DNA of 64,000 bases, taken from NCBI GenBank assembly GCA_012729015.1, contig JAAYDY010000079.1, positions 1-64,000 on the forward strand, read 5' to 3'. The translations under genes and the position numbers were made by a program. The notes under the pieces are model-generated. The model was not told where the DNA came from. It ran no database searches and saw only the letters and a list, made by a program, of their open reading frames with translations. The stretch is from Phycisphaerae bacterium (lineage in GTDB: Bacteria > Planctomycetota > Phycisphaerae > FEN-1346 > JAACEH01). How positions within the stretch are numbered: position 1 is the first letter of the stretch; each line of letters opens with the position of its first letter. Shown one piece after another: positions 19,043 to 27,522 of this stretch.

Positions 19043-22000
19043 ATGAAGAGCAGCGTCACAGCTACAGCGGTGTGCGCCTGGATGCTGGCCGCTCTTGCGG
19101 GCGGCGTCCATGCCGACACGGCAACGTATCAGGTGGCCGCCTCGGCCGATGACACGGTGGCCACGTCGTATAACAACTACTGCGGCATCGGGTACGTCTA
19201 CTGGCCCGACAAGGACACGGGCTACTGGGGCTACCTGCGGTGGGCTGTCGACATTCCAGCCGGCAGTACCATCACCGAAGCGCACGTGAGTGTCAGGGCG
19301 TACTCGGATTTCAGCACGACGACAACGGCACGGATGCAGTTGCTGGATTATGACAACTGTCCGTCCTTCAGCAGCAATCCGTACAGCCTGTCGGTGACGG
19401 CCGGCTATGTCGATTGGGCCGCCGGAGCCTGGACCAACAGCCAGTGGTACGATTCGGCCGACATCAAGGACCTCGTCCAGGCGTTCATCGATCGGCCGGG
19501 ATACTCCCCGGGCAATTACCTGGGTTTGCGCAGTCTCACCCCGTCGGGCACGGCGCAGAAGCGAGTCTGTTCGTGGGACTACTCGGGCAACGTCTGCGGG
19601 GCAAAGCTCGTGGTGACCTACACGGCATACAACGAGCCGCCGGTGGCCGATGCCGGCGAGGAGCAGACCGTCACAGACACGGGCAACGATGGCTACGAGA
19701 CGGTCACGCTGGACGGTTCTGGGTCGAGCGACAGCGACGGCACCATTGCCAGCTATGTCTGGCAGGAAGGCGCCAGCCAGATTGCGACGGGCCAGACGGC
19801 GAACGTGAGTCTGTCGGTCGGCACGCACACAATCACGCTCGTCGTGACCGACGATGACAGCGACACCGACGAGGACACTGTGACGGTTGTCGTCAATCCG
19901 ACCTATGTGCCGCAGACCGCCATGCACCAGACTGAGGTGTCGAAGGACGACACCTATGCCACGAGCACGTCATCGAACTACACGGCGACGATAGCCTACT
20001 GGCCGTATACGACGACGGCCAGGCTGCCGTTCACGCGCTTCAGTCTCAACGTGCCGCCGGGTGCGACCATCACGTCGGCCTGCCTGAAGCTGCGGTCCAC
20101 CGGCCAGAAGGGCGGCGCGAGCGCATCGACGGTTCGGCTGCAACTGGTCGACATCGACGACTGCCCGGAGTTCGACGTCAATCCGTTCGCTTATGACGTG
20201 ACGACCAACTACGTGGACTGGCAGGTACCCGCTGACTGGACGGCCGACGAATGGTACTCCTCGCCGGACATCTCGTCCATCATCCAGGAGTTCATCGACC
20301 GGCCCGGATACGAGTTCACCAACTACATCGGGATCAGGGGCATTTGGACGGCCGGCCCGTATAAGTCGGCATACCAGTGGGACTGCGGCGACCACACGAG
20401 CGGTCCGGTGCTGGAAGTGACCTACGAGGGTGGAGCCACGATGATCGACCTGTGGATGGCCGATCCGGAAGTGCGCATCGGACAGAAGGTCTATTGCCAG
20501 ATCTTTAATGCGCAGCCCAGCTACAGCCTGCGAGCCAAGCTGGACGGCAACGTGTTCTGCACGAAGAGCGGGCCGCTGGCGGCCGAGGAAGTGGTCACGA
20601 CCGACTACCGCAGTCTCCAGTCGGGTCAGCACACCTTGCTCATTGAGATTCTTGACGCTGCCAGCCAGGTCCAGGCCTCAGCCAGCCGCACGTGGACGAA
20701 GCTTCACAACGGCATCGGCAAGTACTCCATCGACGAAAACAACGCCATCTGCTGCTACGGCGAGCCCTTCTTCCCGTTCTTCGGCCTCGGCATGGACCTG
20801 GGCGACAACTATCGAAGCGGCCTTGAGACCTTCCAAGGCTCCGTCAACTCGGTATTCGGCCAGGGATGGAACCGGGCGCTCAATGTCGGCGGCTGGTCGG
20901 GATACCTCGACGACATGGCGGCGCAGGGCCTTCCCGCCTCGGGGCCGCTGAACGGGAACTTCTGGCCCGGTGGCCACACGGCCTACAAGTGGGAAGACCC
21001 GCCAGGAACGATTGTCTATGCCGGCGAGGCGGACATCGATGCCATCGAAGACTACGTCGAAGCCACCAAGGACAAGCCGGCGCTGTTCATGTGGTGCTGG
21101 AAAGACGAGCCGGACATGGGGCCCGAATACGGGTACATCCCCGCGACCGAGGTCCACGAGTGGACCCAGGTCTGTCATTCGCTGGACACGGAACATCCTC
21201 ACATGACCACGTTGATCGGGTACGGGTTCGGGGGTCCTGACGGCGGCTATAACCAGCATCGCATTCAGAGCTACTGCTTCATGTACAGCGATCGCAAGAC
21301 GTCGGCCATGGGCGACAACGAGCCGTTCGCCGACAGAACCGTCGTCGCCGACGTGATGGGCTTCGACTACTACCCCTACGAGTACGCCACGAAGTACACA
21401 TGGTCCAGCCTGGAGAACTACGCCTTGGCCGTGGACCGGCTGATCGAGTGGAACTACAACCTGATTCCCTGCATCAGTTGGATTGAGACCTGCGATATCT
21501 GGTCGGACCCGCCGCCGGACGGCTACACGTGGACGCCGGCAATCACCGACACGCAACTCCACAACCTGATCTGGTTGACCATCATCCATGGGGCCAAGGG
21601 CATCGGCTGGTTCCACTACTTCCAGCCGACCTCGGCCGCCAACAAGCAGGTCATGGCCGACGCGATTGAACTGGCCAACGAGCTGGCGCCGGTGATCCTG
21701 GGGCCGCAGGAGGTCAGCGTGGCTGTGAGCGAGCAGGAACTGGGCAATGAGCGGGTGGACATCATGACCCGTGAGTGCGACGGGGTGCTGTTCATCTTCG
21801 CGGCCCACCTGATCGAGTCGGGACAAGGCGAGACGGTCCGTTTCAACATCGAAGGGCTCCAGTCCGGGCAGATGGTTGTGGCCTACGGCGAGGGGCGGAC
21901 CATCACCTCGCAGAGCGGCTGTTTCGACGACACCTTCGCCCCGCTGGACGTCCACATCTACATGGTCAGCCTGAGCGGCAGCTGGTCCCCGCTGGCCTCT

Positions 22001-23041
22001 GCCGGCGACAGCGAGATCGTCCATGACACGGACCTCAGCGGTTACAAGACGGTGACGCTGGACGGCGGCGGCTCGGTCGATTACGACGGGACTATCGTCA
22101 GCTACGTCTGGAAGGAGGGCGCCACGACCATCGCCAACGGCGAGACGGCCAACGTGTCCCTGGCGGTTGGCATGCATACCATCACGCTGACAGTGACCGA
22201 CAATGAGAGCAACACCGACAGCGACATCGTGCAGATCGTCGTCAATGATCCTCCCGTAGCCGATGCCGGTGAGGACCAGAACGTCAATGACACGGACGGC
22301 AACGATTATGAGACCGTGACGTTGGACGGAACGGATTCGTCGGATTCGGACGGGACGATTGTCAGCTACGTCTGGTCGGAGGACGCAATGGAAATCGCCA
22401 CGGGCGAGACGGCCAGCGTTGACCTGGCCGTCGGCACCCACACAGTCACCCTGGTCGTGACCGACAGCGACGGGGGCACTTCGTCTGATGACGTTGTTGT
22501 GACCGTGACGAGCCCATACGGCACGCACGTGCAGTACCAGATTGCGGCCTCGGCCGACGACACCCTGGCCCAGACGAACAACAACTACTACGCGATCGCA
22601 TACACCTATTGGCCGCATACGGAGACGGGATACCGCAGCTTCCTGCGGTGGGCCATCGACGTTCCGGCCGGGAGCACGATCACCAAGGCGCACCTCTGGG
22701 TGCGGGCCTACGGCGATTACGGCACAAGCCCGACGATCCGCATGCAACTGGTGGATTCAGACGACTGTCCCGGTTTCTCCTCCAATCCGTACTCCTGGTC
22801 GGTGACCGCAGGGTACGTGGACTGGGCGACCAGCACGTGGACCAACGGCCAATGGTACCAGTCGCCCGACATCAAGACGCTCGTGCAGGCCTTCGTCGAC
22901 CGGGCGGGCTACGGTTCGGGCAGCTATCTCGGCCTGCGAGGGGCGAACCCGTCCGGCACGGATTACAAGCGGGCATGCTCCTGGGACTTTGACGACAACA
23001 CGTCCGGGGCCGTCCTGGACATCCACTACACGACGCCCTGA
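19043..23041 (+). CDS. Modular secreted glycosidase-like protein with PKD and CBM-like repeats (1332 aa)
   Basis: Exported carbohydrate-active protein. A signal peptide (residues 1-24, ending VHAD) is followed by three copies of a jelly-roll/CBM-like module (residues about 26-195, 290-465 and 1160-1332) with the shared pattern ASADDT...YWP...R(W/F)...PAGSTIT.A...D.DDCP.F..NP...YVDW......W..S.DI...VQ.FIDR.GY. Three PKD domains carry the motif PVADAGE.Q.V.DT...TLDGS.S.D.DGTI.SYVW (about 200-290, 981-1067, 1068-1156). The central region, about 566-980, is TIM-barrel-like with candidate acids in WKDEPDMG and SWIETCD and a MGFDYYPYE strand. GGGAGG lies 7 nt before the ATG. There is no PEP-CTERM or other sorting tail. 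It probably hydrolyses an extracellular polysaccharide; the exact GH family is not assigned. Confidence 0.85.
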   Translation: MKSSVTATAVCAWMLAALAGGVHADTATYQVAASADDTVATSYNNYCGIGYVYWPDKDTGYWGYLRWAVDIPAGSTITEAHVSVRAYSDFSTTTTARMQLLDYDNCPSFSSNPYSLSVTAGYVDWAAGAWTNSQWYDSADIKDLVQAFIDRPGYSPGNYLGLRSLTPSGTAQKRVCSWDYSGNVCGAKLVVTYTAYNEPPVADAGEEQTVTDTGNDGYETVTLDGSGSSDSDGTIASYVWQEGASQIATGQTANVSLSVGTHTITLVVTDDDSDTDEDTVTVVVNPTYVPQTAMHQTEVSKDDTYATSTSSNYTATIAYWPYTTTARLPFTRFSLNVPPGATITSACLKLRSTGQKGGASASTVRLQLVDIDDCPEFDVNPFAYDVTTNYVDWQVPADWTADEWYSSPDISSIIQEFIDRPGYEFTNYIGIRGIWTAGPYKSAYQWDCGDHTSGPVLEVTYEGGATMIDLWMADPEVRIGQKVYCQIFNAQPSYSLRAKLDGNVFCTKSGPLAAEEVVTTDYRSLQSGQHTLLIEILDAASQVQASASRTWTKLHNGIGKYSIDENNAICCYGEPFFPFFGLGMDLGDNYRSGLETFQGSVNSVFGQGWNRALNVGGWSGYLDDMAAQGLPASGPLNGNFWPGGHTAYKWEDPPGTIVYAGEADIDAIEDYVEATKDKPALFMWCWKDEPDMGPEYGYIPATEVHEWTQVCHSLDTEHPHMTTLIGYGFGGPDGGYNQHRIQSYCFMYSDRKTSAMGDNEPFADRTVVADVMGFDYYPYEYATKYTWSSLENYALAVDRLIEWNYNLIPCISWIETCDIWSDPPPDGYTWTPAITDTQLHNLIWLTIIHGAKGIGWFHYFQPTSAANKQVMADAIELANELAPVILGPQEVSVAVSEQELGNERVDIMTRECDGVLFIFAAHLIESGQGETVRFNIEGLQSGQMVVAYGEGRTITSQSGCFDDTFAPLDVHIYMVSLSGSWSPLASAGDSEIVHDTDLSGYKTVTLDGGGSVDYDGTIVSYVWKEGATTIANGETANVSLAVGMHTITLTVTDNESNTDSDIVQIVVNDPPVADAGEDQNVNDTDGNDYETVTLDGTDSSDSDGTIVSYVWSEDAMEIATGETASVDLAVGTHTVTLVVTDSDGGTSSDDVVVTVTSPYGTHVQYQIAASADDTLAQTNNNYYAIAYTYWPHTETGYRSFLRWAIDVPAGSTITKAHLWVRAYGDYGTSPTIRMQLVDSDDCPGFSSNPYSWSVTAGYVDWATSTWTNGQWYQSPDIKTLVQAFVDRAGYGSGSYLGLRGANPSGTDYKRACSWDFDDNTSGAVLDIHYTTP

Positions 23042-23075
23042 CGTCGCAGACGTATCGCTGTAGACCGGGATCATG

Positions 23076-23110
23076 GGGGCCGCCGCGGCCTGCCTTGTCG
23101 CGGCGGCCCC
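23076..23110 (+). terminator. Strong hairpin after the glycosidase-like gene
   Basis: GGGGCCGCCGCG (23076-23087) pairs perfectly with CGCGGCGGCCCC (23099-23110), 34 nt after the stop. It lacks a T tract, so termination efficiency is uncertain. Confidence 0.5.
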
Positions 23111-23114
23111 ATTC

Positions 23115-23409
23115 CTCATGGCGCCGGACGCTGCGCTGGCTCACTGCGAACAGTACCGCGCAGAATGCCGTCAGCAGGCCGAAATCCAGGGCGAGCGGCA
23201 CGAAGGCATTGACCACGCCGAACACAATGGCCCCGGTGGCCTTGCCAGCATGAGGACCTCCAGCCCAATGGGGGCCAGCAGCAGCCGCGCGGCCTGCGAC
23301 CCGCCCGAACCACTTGGCCAGGCCCCGAACGTCGATGGCCGTGGCGGGCCATGCCACGACCTCCTCACTGAGACGCCGGAGGATCGGCCTGCTTCCGCAG
23401 CCCCCCCCC
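23115..23409 (-). pseudogene. Decayed small membrane protein downstream of nikR
   Basis: Directly after the nikR stop, minus-strand translations give protein-like pieces in alternating frames: DVRGLAKWFGRVAGR, then ARLLLAPIGLEVLMLAR in another frame, then GVVNAFVPLALDFGLLTAF in the first frame again. The last piece is hydrophobic and membrane-like. At least two frameshifts are needed to join them. This suggests a degraded small integral membrane protein (holin-like proteins were considered) but identity is not established. Confidence 0.3.
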
Positions 23410-23826
23410 TCACGTCAACCTCCGCCCGGTGGAGCCGGCAGCCAACTTGGCGTGCAGAACGCCTTTCTCGCGTTGCAGCCGGTCCGCCAGGGCCTTGATG
23501 TCCTTGCTCCGGCCGCGCACCATGATCATCTCGGCACAGAGGTGCTCGTCCAGATGCACGTGGGTCGTCGCCAGAACCTTGCCTGCGAAATGGTGCTGCT
23601 GATGAATCAGCCGCTCGGTCAGCCCGCGCGTGTGATGGTCGTAGAGCAGAGAAATAGTTCCGAGGAGCACCTCGTTGCTCTCCCATTCCTGGGCCACCAG
23701 ATGATCCCGTACGAGGTCGCGGACGAATTCCGAGCGGTTTCCGTAGCCGCTGGCGGCCACCATCTCTTCGAGGCGGTCGAAGAGCGACTTGGGGATGGAC
23801 AGACTGACGCGCACCAGCTCGGGCAT
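23410..23826 (-). CDS. nikR: Nickel-responsive regulator NikR (138 aa)
   Basis: Ribbon-helix-helix transcription factor with a C-terminal ACT-like nickel-binding domain. The N-terminal strand is RVSLSIPKSLFDRLEEM and the RHH continues through GNRSEFVRDLVRDHL. The metal site is visible as a His, then the HVHLDEHLCAEM stretch, matching the His-X-His...Cys ligand set of the family. Length equals the usual 130-150 aa. The start at 23826 has AAGGA 6 nt upstream; the ATG at 23832 overlaps that Shine-Dalgarno. It is divergent from an uptake-like operon whose promoter carries a NikR-type operator (24062-24088), so it most likely controls that operon in response to Ni(II). Confidence 0.92.
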   Translation of the reverse strand: MPELVRVSLSIPKSLFDRLEEMVAASGYGNRSEFVRDLVRDHLVAQEWESNEVLLGTISLLYDHHTRGLTERLIHQQHHFAGKVLATTHVHLDEHLCAEMIMVRGRSKDIKALADRLQREKGVLHAKLAAGSTGRRLT

Positions 23827-23924
23827 GAGCATTCCTTTCCGTGGGACCACAGGGACATGGTAGTCTGCCCCGACAGAGACGTCAAGGCTCGGAACAGGGG
23901 CGGGCGCATCAACGTCTTGGGGAA

Positions 23925-23968
23925 GCAGGGGCAAGATGCCCCTGCGACTCATGGGCAGGATGCCCATG
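23925..23968. repeat. Two adjacent REP-like palindromes
   Basis: GCAGGGGCA-aga-TGCCCCTGC (23925-23945) is followed 4 nt later by CATGGGCA-gga-TGCCCATG (23950-23968). Paired palindromes of this kind recur widely in planctomycete intergenic DNA (family knowledge). They lie between nikR and its divergent operon. Confidence 0.6.
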
Positions 23969-24042
23969 CCACGGTACGGCCACCAAAACGTTAATGCACC
24001 CAACAGGGGCGGCGTCAGCCTGGGGAGGCGTTAGGAATACCC

Positions 24043-24088
24043 TTGCATTCGTATGCGCTTCGTAGTATCTTTGCTACAATCGTAATAC
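24043..24088 (+). promoter_or_regulatory. Promoter with candidate NikR operator
   Basis: TTGCAT (24043-24048) and TATCTT (24066-24071) with a 17-nt spacer form the promoter. GTAGTAT (24062-24068) and GTAATAC (24082-24088) are separated by 13 nt and form an imperfect inverted repeat. As I recall, NikR sites of the Geobacter type are GTGTTAC-N13/14-GTAACAC, and the half-sites here differ at few positions. The operator covers the -10 and the start point, as expected for repression. Confidence 0.5.
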
Positions 24089-24103
24089 GCCCTCGGGGGA
24101 GGC

Positions 24104-24733
24104 ATGGATCAATCCGTCTGCCATCTCGGGCTTCGCCAGCGTCGGTCCGGGTTCACGATGGTGGAGTTGCTCATCGTCGTGGCCATTGTGGCGCTGTTGA
24201 TGTCGCTGCTGCTTCCGGTATGCGCCGCCGGCCTGGCCGCGGCGCGGCAGGCGGCATGCCTGACCAACCTCCGCAGCCTGGCCACGGCCGTCAGGCTGTA
24301 CACGGGCGATCATCGGGGCGCGTATCCGCGGGCGTGGGCCGGCGACACCTGCCGCTGGATGGATCTGCTTGAGCCGTATGTCGACAAGAAGGCTGAGACC
24401 TACTGCTGCCCGAGCGACGACGCCCGCGTGCCCCTGCCCTGGGACGACCAGATCACGATGAGCTACGGCATCAACTGCTTCCGCTTCAAGGACGACGCCC
24501 ACTGCTTCTGGTACGGCGTTTCGACCATCGCCGTGAAGCGGCCGGCGGAGACGATCCTGCTGGCCGACTGCACGCCCGGCAGGTACTACGTCGGCGGGGG
24601 CAACAGGTTCCGCGAGCCGGTGCCGGGCGTGGACTACCGGCACTCGGACGGAGGCTTCAACGCCGTCTTCTGCGACGGCCACGCGGAGACCCTGAAGGAG
24701 ACAACACGGGAGGACTGGGACGCGTCGCAATGA
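24104..24733 (+). CDS. Prepilin-type protein with H-X9-DG-like motif (209 aa)
   Basis: Pseudopilin-like exported protein. A short basic leader ends at the prepilin cleavage site (SGFTMVELLIVVAIVALLMS), and a C-terminal motif HSDGGFNAVFCDGHAE resembles the H-X9-DG domain of planctomycete prepilin-like proteins, here with ten rather than nine residues between His and DG. Several cysteines (AETYCCPSDD, NCFRF, HCFWYG) are unusual. The Shine-Dalgarno GGGGGAGG is only 1-2 nt from the ATG, but no better start exists. It is the first gene of the NikR-linked operon and would be matured by a prepilin peptidase such as the one at 46927. A role in a surface structure for uptake is inference. Confidence 0.85.
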   Translation: MDQSVCHLGLRQRRSGFTMVELLIVVAIVALLMSLLLPVCAAGLAAARQAACLTNLRSLATAVRLYTGDHRGAYPRAWAGDTCRWMDLLEPYVDKKAETYCCPSDDARVPLPWDDQITMSYGINCFRFKDDAHCFWYGVSTIAVKRPAETILLADCTPGRYYVGGGNRFREPVPGVDYRHSDGGFNAVFCDGHAETLKETTREDWDASQ

Positions 24734-24807
24734 GTTCTGTCTCGAATGGCGAGGGGGGGGCGAGCGGACCGGTTCCAGGGCGGTTCACGTCAAGGAGGGT
24801 AGAAGAG

Positions 24808-25851
24808 ATGAGGACATCGCGCAGCAGCTGGTTGGGCAGAGTCATGGTTCTGATGCTTCTGGGCTTGGCGGCCGGGCCGGCCTATGGCGGATTCTCGCTG
24901 CCCGGGTACGATCTCCAGGTGGTGCAGTCGCAGCAGAGCGTGAGTCACGGAGCCGCGAGTTTTCAGGCCAACGGCCTTTGGAGTTCCACGGACCTGGGGG
25001 TCCCGACCGACACGAGTTTCGTCCTGCCCAGTTGCCAGGGCATCGTCTTCTCACGACTCTATCTTGACATCTGGGGCGGCACGAACGCCTACACGGCCCA
25101 GGTCAGCGCCACTCTCAACGGCGTCAGCCTGGGCACGGTCGCCGTCGGCGGCACGGGCAACAGCGGCGCCACCTACAGCACAACCCAGACTTCCGTGTAC
25201 GGCTCCGGGTCGGGCGTGTGGCAGGTGGCCTATGCCGGCCTTGGCGACACAAGCATAGGCGCCCTGCTGCACACCAACGGTACGGCCAACGCCTTGAGCT
25301 TCACCATCACCGACCCCGCGGACCAGTTCGACGGGCGGGTCTACTCGGCTACGCTGGTGACCATCTACACGGATCCGTCCATCGCCGGCAACCTGGATTA
25401 CTACCTGGCCGAGGCCGACGGCACGCTTCGCCGCACGCCGGGCACGTCGGGGGCCCCTGCCGAACGTCGGCTCTCGATCAGCGGCCTCAACACGGATAAC
25501 GTGACGTCGGCCCAATACATCGCCAGCTACACGCACGGCACCGCCGGACAAAGGGACCAGGCCTACCTCAACGGCGTGGCCCTGGGCGGTTCGGGCAACG
25601 ACGTGGCGATCGGCGCCATGGGCGCCTACGGGCCCGACGTGCCGACTTTCGACGTGACGGGTCTGCTCGCCGCCGACTCCACGATCCGCTACAGCGTGGC
25701 CGACGGTGACCTGGGCGGCGCCGGCGAAAGCATCTTGCGGGCCAATATCGGGTTGCTGACGGTGAATCACGCGGTGCCCGAACCGGCAACCATGGCCCTT
25801 CTGGCCATCGGCCTGGCGGCCCTGACGAAACGACGAAGGACAAGACAATGA
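24808..25851 (+). CDS. PEP-CTERM surface protein, DUF3344-like (347 aa)
   Basis: Exported protein with a signal peptide (VMVLMLLGLAAGPAYG) and a C-terminal exosortase signal VPEPATMALLAIGLAALTKRRR. The body, with ARLYLDIWGGT-like (SRLYLDIWGGT), ATLNGVSLG, VWQVAYAGLGD, DGRVYSATLVTIY and LDYYLAEADGTL, matches the general pattern I know from DUF3344 surface proteins, which recur near metal ABC transporters in archaea; that assignment is from memory. AAGGAGG lies 9 nt before the ATG at 24808, favoured over 24730. Its stop overlaps the start of the ABC substrate-binding protein (ATGA), so it is translationally coupled to an importer and may present or capture the ligand at the surface. Confidence 0.82.
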   Translation: MRTSRSSWLGRVMVLMLLGLAAGPAYGGFSLPGYDLQVVQSQQSVSHGAASFQANGLWSSTDLGVPTDTSFVLPSCQGIVFSRLYLDIWGGTNAYTAQVSATLNGVSLGTVAVGGTGNSGATYSTTQTSVYGSGSGVWQVAYAGLGDTSIGALLHTNGTANALSFTITDPADQFDGRVYSATLVTIYTDPSIAGNLDYYLAEADGTLRRTPGTSGAPAERRLSISGLNTDNVTSAQYIASYTHGTAGQRDQAYLNGVALGGSGNDVAIGAMGAYGPDVPTFDVTGLLAADSTIRYSVADGDLGGAGESILRANIGLLTVNHAVPEPATMALLAIGLAALTKRRRTRQ

Positions 25852-26789
25852 GCCGCAGGGGGCATATCCTCTCGGCCTGCGCCATTAGCGTGTGGCTTCT
25901 GACCGTCGTGACATGGCTGGCACATCACGCTCCGGTTCACGGAGGCTCATGCACGCCGAAGATGCGTGACGTGATAGACATGACGGGACAGAGGACGGGT
26001 GTCCCCCTTGATCCGCGGCACATCCTGAGCCTCTGCACCTCGGCGACGGACACCATGGTGCGGATGGGCGCCGCGGATCGGCTCGTTGCCATCGACGCCT
26101 ATGGGCGCGCGATCGCGGGGACAGAGCAGGTCGAGGTGATCGGCAAGGGCAGCGCCGTGTCCCAGGAAGTCGTCCTGTCACGCGGTATCGACCTCGCCTT
26201 CCTCTGGTGGTACCAGGACGACGCAGCGGCCATGCTGGAGCGCCTGTCGGTACCTGTGGTGCGGATACGGTCGGCCCGTGCAGCAGAGACGCCGGCCATG
26301 ATCCGGCTGGTGGGCGAGTGCCTCGGCTGCATGGAGCACGCGGAACGGGAGGCGTCGCGGGTCGAAGGGTTCCTGGAAAGCGCTGTGGCCGGGGCACCCG
26401 AGGGCCGCGCGGAGCGCCCGCGCGTGTACTTCGAGATGTACGGGGCGTACAAAACGGTGGGCCGTGAGACGTATTCCGACGATCTGATCCGCCTGGCCGG
26501 AGGCGACAACGTGGCCGCCGCAACGACGGGCAGCGTTCTGCTGTCGGCCGAGCGGCTGGTGGAGTGCGACCCGGATGTGGTGCTGCTGATCGAGGGGTTC
26601 GGCGATGCGGCAACCGTGGCGGCGCGGCCGGGCCTTGCCGGACTCCGGGCGATCCGCCAGGGCCGTGTCGTGTCCCTGGAGCGGCGATGGCTGGTGGCCG
26701 GCCCTGCCCTGCCCGAAGCCGCAGCGCACCTTCGTGCTTTGTTGAACGAGACGGCCTCAGACCAAAGGAGTTGTCATGGCCTTCCATAG
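25848..26789 (+). CDS. ABC transporter substrate-binding protein, BtuF/FepB type (313 aa)
   Basis: Periplasmic type-III substrate-binding protein of a type II ABC importer. An N-terminal hydrophobic signal (LSACAISVWLLTVVTWLA) is followed by HILSLCTSATDTMVRMGAADRLVAID, the signature first lobe, with the helical backbone linker near the centre and the second lobe SDDLIRLAGGDNVAA...VLLSAERLVECDPDVVLLIEG. Family substrates include cobalamin, Fe-siderophores, haem and, in Helicobacter NiuBDE, nickel. Coupled at both ends: 4-nt overlap with the PEP-CTERM gene and 14-nt overlap with the radical SAM gene. Because nikR is the local regulator, nickel or a nickel chelate is the favoured cargo (inference). 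Confidence 0.88.
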   Translation: MSRRGHILSACAISVWLLTVVTWLAHHAPVHGGSCTPKMRDVIDMTGQRTGVPLDPRHILSLCTSATDTMVRMGAADRLVAIDAYGRAIAGTEQVEVIGKGSAVSQEVVLSRGIDLAFLWWYQDDAAAMLERLSVPVVRIRSARAAETPAMIRLVGECLGCMEHAEREASRVEGFLESAVAGAPEGRAERPRVYFEMYGAYKTVGRETYSDDLIRLAGGDNVAAATTGSVLLSAERLVECDPDVVLLIEGFGDAATVAARPGLAGLRAIRQGRVVSLERRWLVAGPALPEAAAHLRALLNETASDQRSCHGLP

Positions 26790-27513
26790 GATCACGTACC
26801 ATCCGACCTACCGTTTCGCGACGGTCCACAACTACGGCTGCACGTTTCGCTGCCCGATATGCAGCTACAAACTGCGAAGCGGCGCCGACGGCAGGCCGGG
26901 GCACGCTCATCCGCGGCCCGAGCGATTCCTGGCCGTCGAGGAGATTCGGGCGGCACTGCGCAGCGTCGCCCCCGAGAAAGTGTACTTCATGGGCGGCGAG
27001 CCGACTGTGGCCGCAGAACTGCCCGAGCTTCTGGCCTTCGCCCGAGATGAACTGAAGGCTCGGACCTACCTGGGCCACACCAACGGCAGCAAGTTGCCAC
27101 TGGCGAACCTGAACGGCGCAAACGTCGGCCTGAAGGCCTGGGACGAGGCGGTGCACCTGGCCTACACGGGCCGCCCGCGACAACCGATTTTCGATAACTT
27201 CGCGGCGGCGTTTCGCGCGGGCCTGGAAATGAAGGCCAACGTCGTCTATGTGCCGGGCCTGGTGGACCTCGACCAGGTCGAGGCCGTGGCCGCATGGCTC
27301 GCCGAGCTCAGCTGCGACATCCCGTTCCACGTGATGGGCTATATTCCCGTGCCTGGACAGCCGTACGCGCGACCGAGCAGTGAGCAGATGGACGAAGCCG
27401 TGCGACTCTGCCGGAAGCACCTGACTCATGTAGCCGCGTCGCACCTGACAAGCCAGGAGGCCCTGGACCTGTCGGCCCGCGACGACCGGTTCCAGGTTCA
27501 GCGAATCGCGTAG
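26776..27513 (+). CDS. Radical SAM protein in the NikR-linked ABC operon (245 aa)
   Basis: Radical S-adenosylmethionine enzyme. The [4Fe-4S] ligand motif is CTFRCPIC (CX3CX2C) at about residues 24-31, followed by the GGE-type motif YFMGGEPT. It is a short family member without a C-terminal SPASM cysteine cluster, so auxiliary clusters are unlikely. AAAGGAG lies 5 nt upstream. It overlaps the substrate-binding protein gene and precedes the permease, an uncommon position for a radical SAM enzyme. Substrate unknown; modification of a metal chelator, of the surface protein, or maturation of the ligand are possibilities. Confidence 0.88.
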   Translation: MAFHRITYHPTYRFATVHNYGCTFRCPICSYKLRSGADGRPGHAHPRPERFLAVEEIRAALRSVAPEKVYFMGGEPTVAAELPELLAFARDELKARTYLGHTNGSKLPLANLNGANVGLKAWDEAVHLAYTGRPRQPIFDNFAAAFRAGLEMKANVVYVPGLVDLDQVEAVAAWLAELSCDIPFHVMGYIPVPGQPYARPSSEQMDEAVRLCRKHLTHVAASHLTSQEALDLSARDDRFQVQRIA

Positions 27514-27522
27514 GCCGCTGCC

